Part shown: positions 6,898 through 11,345 of the stretch, piece by piece
How the letters are laid out: every line of letters begins with the position of its first letter
How positions within the stretch are numbered: position 1 is the first letter of the stretch
Assembly (NCBI GenBank): GCA_964484395.1
Contig: CAZAFM010000076.1
Span: 1 to 11,345 of the forward strand
DNA length: 11,345 nucleotides
DNA from: CAZAFM01 sp964484395
GTDB lineage: Bacteria; Campylobacterota; Campylobacteria; Campylobacterales; CAZAFM01
Direction: 5' to 3'
Translations under genes and position numbers: made by a program
The notes under the pieces: model-generated
The model's database searches: none
The model's input: only the letters and a program-made list of their open reading frames with translations
What the model was told of the DNA's origin: nothing

Positions 6898-7173
6898 TCA
6901 TACAAGTTTGACTTTCAACTCTTTTCCCATCATTTGAGCAAAGTTTTGCAATGTAGAGAGTCGAATATCTTGGGCATGGTTTTCTATTCTTGATATAGCT
7001 GATTTTTTAGTATGTAGCTTCTCAGCCATCTCTTCTTGAGTAAGCCCAGCCTCAAGCCTAGCTTGTTTTAGCATTTCTCCGATTTTAAAATCTTGATAAC
7101 CAGCATCATATCCATCTGCAAAATCTTTATCACTTTGCTTTCTTTTGGCAACATATCTCTTTAAATCACTCAT
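6898..7173 (-). CDS. XRE-family transcriptional regulator, HigA-like antitoxin type (91 aa)
   Basis: A single helix-turn-helix domain of the HTH_3/Cro class occupies about residues 31-83: IGEMLKQARLEAGLTQEEMAEKL, then TKKSAISRIENHAQDIRLS and a final LQNFAQMMGKELKVKL. The N-terminal arm (DKDFADGYDAGYQDFKIG) is typical of HigA-like antitoxins paired with RelE/HigB toxins. No toxin gene is present on either side: upstream lies the STAND ATPase gene on the same strand, 65 bases away. The start is taken at ATG 7173, preceded by AAAGGAG about ten bases upstream. A longer form from 7212 would begin before the predicted transcription start. The gene probably has its own promoter with a palindrome at the start point, suggesting self-repression, and may also be read from the ATPase transcript. 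It may act as an orphan regulator of the ATPase locus. Confidence 0.87.
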   Translation of the reverse strand: MSDLKRYVAKRKQSDKDFADGYDAGYQDFKIGEMLKQARLEAGLTQEEMAEKLHTKKSAISRIENHAQDIRLSTLQNFAQMMGKELKVKLV

Positions 7174-7198
7174 TTTCAAGGTACTCCTTTCTTCGTTG

Positions 7199-7219
7199 AT
7201 GTGCACATTCATTATTATA
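7199..7219 (-). promoter_or_regulatory. Promoter and palindromic operator candidate of the XRE gene
   Basis: On the minus strand, TATAAT lies at 7219-7214, predicting transcription from about 7207. The perfect 10-base palindrome ATGTGCACAT covers 7208-7199, right at that start. AAAGGAG and the ATG at 7173 follow. A palindrome at the start point is the usual site for self-repression by HTH_3 regulators. The -10 is exact, no clear -35 is seen, and regulator binding is inferred. Confidence 0.5.
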
Positions 7220-7238
7220 TGCTCCCTATTTGACTCAT

Positions 7239-10200
7239 TTACTTAAAAACATTTAGCTGCTCTTCAATCCTCATTATTTCACTACTAAATGGCTCATGTA
7301 GTAGAATCGCTTTATGATAATTTTTTTCAAGTAATGATATTTCTTTATCAATCATCCCCATACTGTGATACAAATATACAAGATTATTGGAATACTCAAA
7401 GTAATAATTTTTATAAAAATCTAACCTATCAGTACTAGCATTTTCCATGAAGTCTACCAGATATTCTAGAATTTCAATTGATGTATCAATATCGTCATTA
7501 TGGCTATGAGCTATTGCTAAGTTATTCAAAGTCACAATATAAATTTCAAACCATTCACTACTATTGAATCTATAATATTTTTCTACGATATTTTTCATAT
7601 ATAAGGCTACCTCCAAGGCTGTTTTACTATCACCAATATCAGAAAAATAAAAACTGATATTATTTAAAGCATTTATAAAAGATTTAGGATGGGATACCGT
7701 ACTGTAAGCATCTACTTTTTTTAACCCATCAAAGACAGTCCTCATAATTTTTTGTATTTTGACTACATTTTCAACACTCTCGCTTTTGAAAAATGAACTT
7801 GAAAATTCGACTAACAAGCCTGTAAGCTGACCCAAATACTCGCTAAAAAGAAATTTATCTATTTCTAATGATAATTCAGTGACTTCAAGAGCCATATCAA
7901 TATAGCCCCCAGAGCTCAAATAGGTAGCATAATTTAAGGTAGTAGATATATATAATTCTGCCCATCTTGCTTTATTGGATTTATAATGAGTGGAAGCCAA
8001 CCTAAAAGAGCGTTCTGATGTTTTCAAACATGATTCAATATTATTGCTTTTATAGTACATATACGATAGATTGTTAAGAGTTAAAATATAGAGTGTTAAA
8101 ACTCTTTTATTTCTTAAAATGTCTTCCAAGATGGACTTTGCCTCGGAAAGTAGCATGATTGCCTTACTAAAATTATCTTCATAAATGTGCATTGCATAAT
8201 TATTTAAAATTCCTATATATAGCTCTATATTAGTATCGCTTTTATCTATAACAAAAAGCTTTCTAGCACAGTCAACAAGATGACTATCCAGAATATTATC
8301 TATATTTTTTCCTATGATTTTATAGCAGTGAGCCAAATTAATTTTTGAAAGAATCAAATAGTATAAATATATCTGTTCATCAATATTTTTATCTGCATCT
8401 AGCAACTCCAAGATTCTCAAATGCAATTTTATTGCCAAGTCAGTTTTAGCCAAATGTGAATATGTATAAGCAACATTGTTAAGATTTCTTACATATTCCT
8501 CTAAATTTGTACCATATCTACAATACAGGTCTCTATAGATATCCAAGGCTTTTTCTTCTAGAAAATTTGCTTCAATTAAGTTATTCTCTGCCTTATGCAA
8601 TCTGGCTAAGGATTCAAGATTGTCTGAATAATGACTTCCCCATTTGTGACCATCCATGTGAAATAATTTTTTTAAGATTTTATTTTTTAGCCACAAATTA
8701 TAATTTTTTCTACTCCATTCATCATAATTTAGCTCATCTTGATGCTTCATTTCTGCACTACCCCAATTAAGAGAGGCAACTTCACTATAAACCACCTCAT
8801 AAAAATACTCTTTAGCCCTATTTTTTTCCTCACTATTTTCATAGCATCTATCTAGGATTTTTTCTAGTTTTGACTCCAAGAAAAGCTCTAGCATCTGGTG
8901 AGTGTGGGAGTATCTGCTTAGACTATCTATCTCTCTTTTTATCAGTTCATAGATTTTCTCTACAGTTTCATAGTGTATGTTCGTGATAGTCTCTAGTGAT
9001 TTTAGAGAGTTTTTTAGAGGCAAGAGTAGCTCATTTTCATCATCTGCGATACTTTTTTTGATAGACTCTACTAACTCCATATCAAAAGGTGAGCCGACCA
9101 AGCCTGATAGAATCATAGTGCTAACTATGCTTTCACCCACACCTTCACCATAGTACTCCTTGATAAGCTCAAGTCTCTCTTCTAGTATCGCATGAGTTGA
9201 TAGTATAAACTCTCCCTCATAGCTAAAAGACTCCCTAAAGCTCTCTTTTAGATGCTCTAGTGAGCTTTTGAGCTCGTGCTCAAACTCCTTGATATCTAGA
9301 TTTTCTACAAACCTAGCCTTGCTATCCACTACCTCTACTAGTTTTTTAGCTTTATGCCTTTTAAAAAAGTTCTCATCACACAAAATATTTATAGCTTCTA
9401 TGACATAAAGAGTCGTAGCATAGGCACTTTTATCTTCAGCTATAAACCCAACTATCTCTTTTGCAAGTAGTTGTGCTTTATCTAGCCCTCCTTTTGAGTC
9501 TATGCTCGAAACTATCATCTCTTTTGTGAGCATATCATCAAACCCATATAGTCTGATAGACTCTAGCTCCACTCTTTTTAGTAGTGATGCTGTGTGCTTA
9601 AAGCTAGGGTCAGTTTTTACACTACCAAGCTTATGCTTTGCATCCTCGCCTCTTATAGTGTAGATGATATGAAAGCTCAGATCTCTTTTAAGTAGATATT
9701 CTTCTATAAACTCAGCGCTATCTTCATCTATCCAGTGTAAATCATCCACCAAAAGAACTATAGGTGAAGTAGGGCTATTTACAACCTTTGAAGGGAGCTT
9801 ATCTCTTAGTCTCTGTAAGCTTGAAAGCATAAAGTAGATACTCTCAAACTGCTCCTCTTTGCTACTTTTCTCTTTTCTAGCTTGCGAAAACATCTCGAAA
9901 CGATGCTTATCTTTGTTGGCTTTTCTTCTTAGTGAGTTTGTTATGCTTTGGCTTATCTCTAGCCATTCGCCTATTATAGGTACTTTTGTGTAGTCTTTTT
10001 GCTCTATAGTCTCTCTATACTCATCAAATTTTTTTCCAAAAAAACTTTCACTTTCAAGATACATAGTGTTTAGTCTTTTTAACTCTTGTTCTATAGAGCT
10101 TTTTATTGATGCAAGTCCTCTGTTTGATTTGCTTGTGTCATTATAGATTGAGAGCTTTATGAGGGTGGGGTCATCTATACTTGAGAGATGTTTTTTATAA

Positions 10201-11243
10201 AGTGTAGTTTTTCCGATACCAGCACTACCACTGATGAAACTCTCTTTTGTTGACTTGGTATCTGTAGCATCTCTAAAAACATCCTTGAGTTTTTGTAGCT
10301 CAGCACCTCTTCCGACAAATGCAGATGAGCTAACAGCCATAAATGGATGCCTAACTCCTGCTAGCTCTAGCTTTGCATATCTTTGCAAGAAAGTTTTTTG
10401 CACATTTATAGCTCTGTAGTTTGGATGTTTTTCTGTTAAATCATCAGTAAAAATATAAACGAAACTAGCACCAAGTCTTTTATTGCCATCAAGTGATTTT
10501 GATATAGTAAAATACTTGGAGATAATCGCCAAAGAGATTGCATCCAAATCCTGAGGACTTGTGACAACTATAAGTTTTTGTGCATCTATAGATATCGCCA
10601 TAAGCAGAGCAACTCCGACATCTATAAGAGAAGCTAAGCTATCTACATTTTCAAATTCAGCCACTAGAGTCTCCAAAGCCTTTTTAGAGTTTTGGCTTAA
10701 ATACAGCTCATCATCTGCCCTAGTAGCATACCCATTCATCATATCTTGAGTGTTTTTAGATAGCAACTCCTCTAGAAAGTCTAAGGGCTTTTCCGTAACA
10801 GCACTTACTCTATCCTCTATGATCACAGATGGCAAAAAAGAGCCAGCCATATCACCTATATACTCGCTAACACTTGTAGTTACATATGATGAAACACCTC
10901 CACTCGCAAAAGAAAGCACATCTCCACCAAAATATGAAAAAAGCCCTTTTATGGTACCTGTTGATATATTTTTATAGAGAGCCTTTGGCAATACTTTGCT
11001 TATCTCACTATCTATTTGCAAAAGTAGCGCATCTAAAAGTATAGGATTGCTAGTATCAAAGCCATCTGGGTTTATAGACAAAAGAGTGTTTTTATCTTTA
11101 TCGCTCCATATCTTTTTTAAAGCCATGAGGTAGGTATCCATGCTATACTTATCTTCAAAACTTCTATTATCTAGCCACAGCATCAAATCTTTTTGTTGTA
11201 GCTTTAGGAGACTTGCTATAGACATTTTCAGCTTATCTTGCAT
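7239..11243 (-). CDS. STAND-class P-loop ATPase with unknown N-terminal domain and C-terminal TPR array (1334 aa)
   Basis: The core resembles AAA_16/MalT-like STAND ATPases, which oligomerise when a C-terminal sensor binds its trigger. FVGRGAEL (309-316) marks entry to the ATPase. Walker A is GSAGIGKTTL (339-348) and Walker B is IVLLVDDLHWID (495-506). A strand FHIIYTIRGED (524-534) follows as a sensor-like element. Helical regulatory segments run to about 870, then about ten TPR-like repeats to the C-terminus, presumably the sensor. The first ~300 residues match no domain I know: a Gly/Ser-rich, mildly hydrophobic stretch at 95-142 and an alpha/beta part at 205-270 (AQKLIVVTS, FVYIFTDDL). 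No TIR, nuclease, protease or LuxR helix-turn-helix was seen, so the output is unknown. The ATG has TAGGAA upstream. DNA for the TPR region is markedly AT-richer than the rest. Roles could be phage defence, as in Avs-like systems, or transcription or stress signalling. Confidence 0.9.
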   Translation of the reverse strand: MQDKLKMSIASLLKLQQKDLMLWLDNRSFEDKYSMDTYLMALKKIWSDKDKNTLLSINPDGFDTSNPILLDALLLQIDSEISKVLPKALYKNISTGTIKGLFSYFGGDVLSFASGGVSSYVTTSVSEYIGDMAGSFLPSVIIEDRVSAVTEKPLDFLEELLSKNTQDMMNGYATRADDELYLSQNSKKALETLVAEFENVDSLASLIDVGVALLMAISIDAQKLIVVTSPQDLDAISLAIISKYFTISKSLDGNKRLGASFVYIFTDDLTEKHPNYRAINVQKTFLQRYAKLELAGVRHPFMAVSSSAFVGRGAELQKLKDVFRDATDTKSTKESFISGSAGIGKTTLYKKHLSSIDDPTLIKLSIYNDTSKSNRGLASIKSSIEQELKRLNTMYLESESFFGKKFDEYRETIEQKDYTKVPIIGEWLEISQSITNSLRRKANKDKHRFEMFSQARKEKSSKEEQFESIYFMLSSLQRLRDKLPSKVVNSPTSPIVLLVDDLHWIDEDSAEFIEEYLLKRDLSFHIIYTIRGEDAKHKLGSVKTDPSFKHTASLLKRVELESIRLYGFDDMLTKEMIVSSIDSKGGLDKAQLLAKEIVGFIAEDKSAYATTLYVIEAINILCDENFFKRHKAKKLVEVVDSKARFVENLDIKEFEHELKSSLEHLKESFRESFSYEGEFILSTHAILEERLELIKEYYGEGVGESIVSTMILSGLVGSPFDMELVESIKKSIADDENELLLPLKNSLKSLETITNIHYETVEKIYELIKREIDSLSRYSHTHQMLELFLESKLEKILDRCYENSEEKNRAKEYFYEVVYSEVASLNWGSAEMKHQDELNYDEWSRKNYNLWLKNKILKKLFHMDGHKWGSHYSDNLESLARLHKAENNLIEANFLEEKALDIYRDLYCRYGTNLEEYVRNLNNVAYTYSHLAKTDLAIKLHLRILELLDADKNIDEQIYLYYLILSKINLAHCYKIIGKNIDNILDSHLVDCARKLFVIDKSDTNIELYIGILNNYAMHIYEDNFSKAIMLLSEAKSILEDILRNKRVLTLYILTLNNLSYMYYKSNNIESCLKTSERSFRLASTHYKSNKARWAELYISTTLNYATYLSSGGYIDMALEVTELSLEIDKFLFSEYLGQLTGLLVEFSSSFFKSESVENVVKIQKIMRTVFDGLKKVDAYSTVSHPKSFINALNNISFYFSDIGDSKTALEVALYMKNIVEKYYRFNSSEWFEIYIVTLNNLAIAHSHNDDIDTSIEILEYLVDFMENASTDRLDFYKNYYFEYSNNLVYLYHSMGMIDKEISLLEKNYHKAILLHEPFSSEIMRIEEQLNVFK
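7254..8621 (-). other. TPR-like repeat array encoded in the STAND ATPase gene
   Basis: The last ~455 residues contain a repeating helix pair anchored by LNN or a close variant at residues 921, 968, 1013, 1056, 1103, 1193, 1239 and 1285, a period of 43-47 residues. A degenerate unit near 1146 fills the double interval. One more divergent unit starts near 876. A typical unit reads LNNLAYxY, then about ten residues, AIxLxExxLEI and an aromatic-rich second helix. This is longer than the canonical 34-residue TPR and nearer the ~42-residue kinesin light chain type. It is a protein-level repeat; no DNA direct repeat was noted. Confidence 0.75.
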
Positions 11244-11261
11244 TATTATTCCTATAAATTT

Positions 11262-11290
11262 GACATCAATTGTATCTAAATAAAGCTTTA
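11262..11290 (-). promoter_or_regulatory. Promoter region of the STAND ATPase gene with a palindrome
   Basis: On the minus strand, TACAAT (11274-11269) is a good -10 box with a predicted start near 11262 and a leader of about 18 bases carrying TAGGAA before the ATG at 11243. Just upstream lies the perfect 10-base palindrome TAAAGCTTTA (11290-11281), in the spacer between -10 and -35 positions, where a bound protein would block polymerase. AT-rich palindromes of this size can arise by chance. Confidence 0.45.
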
Positions 11291-11307
11291 ATGATTTACC
11301 TTATTTT

Positions 11308-11316
11308 TGCTAAAAT
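11308..11316 (+). promoter_or_regulatory. Possible rightward promoter toward a gene beyond the window
   Basis: TGCTAAAAT is an extended -10 box (TGn plus TAAAAT at 11311-11316) preceded by a T-rich run. It points right, away from the ATPase gene, and no coding frame begins before the window ends, so its gene would start beyond 11345. This would make 11244-11345 a second divergent control region. Confidence 0.4.
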
Positions 11317-11345
11317 ATGACAACCCATCTAACAGTGAGCATATA

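Noticed and set aside
8507..8770. Plus-strand frame (87 codons) opposite the TPR module, and smaller ones at 10234-10977
   Set aside because: Antisense to the coherent STAND coding sequence. No ribosome binding site of note.

Overview
The window looks like chromosome from a low-GC member of the Campylobacterota (a Sulfurimonas, Sulfurovum or Sulfuricurvum-like lineage). This rests on the AT-rich composition, the TGn-TATAAT or TAAAAT type -10 boxes without a clear -35, the tightly packed genes and the style of the MetH protein. No RNA gene, insertion sequence, CRISPR array or origin was seen. A run of exactly 100 N shows that this is a draft scaffold.

Left part (1-2756, minus strand). This is a tightly packed transcription unit. 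It starts with a 24-residue hydrophobic peptide gene, joined by an ATGA overlap to an 82-codon gene of unknown function. Next comes a TonB-dependent outer-membrane receptor, and then a polytopic inner-membrane protein cut by the window edge, whose TTG start overlaps the receptor stop. An exact 8-bp inverted repeat pairs the receptor's ribosome binding site with the sequence just after the 82-codon gene's stop codon. This is the geometry expected for translational coupling.

Middle (2757-6034, plus strand). A very short divergent control region separates that unit from metH, the cobalamin-dependent methionine synthase. The region holds a nearly symmetrical ATTTTGATAAAAT promoter box and an ACCTAA-N5-TTAGGT inverted repeat. 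metH is interrupted by a one-base frameshift near 3615 and by the N gap at 4573-4672. A receptor/transporter pair diverging from a B12-dependent enzyme suggests corrinoid uptake, but this is inferred from context only.

Right part (6088-11243). A small plus-strand operon encodes a membrane-anchored 172-residue protein and a ribbon-helix-helix, BrnA/CopG-like antitoxin-type protein. Facing it are a HigA-like XRE regulator and, upstream of that, a 1334-residue STAND-type P-loop ATPase, both on the minus strand. The ATPase has an unrecognised N-terminal domain, an AAA_16/MalT-like NTPase core and about ten C-terminal TPR-like repeats. Neither antitoxin-like gene has a recognisable toxin next to it. 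The TPR-encoding third of the ATPase gene is much more AT-rich than the rest (about 25% versus about 38% GC in hand-counted lines), which suggests that this module was exchanged. If the window holds a new system, the STAND ATPase with its small regulators is the best candidate; a defence or stress-sensing role is a hypothesis.
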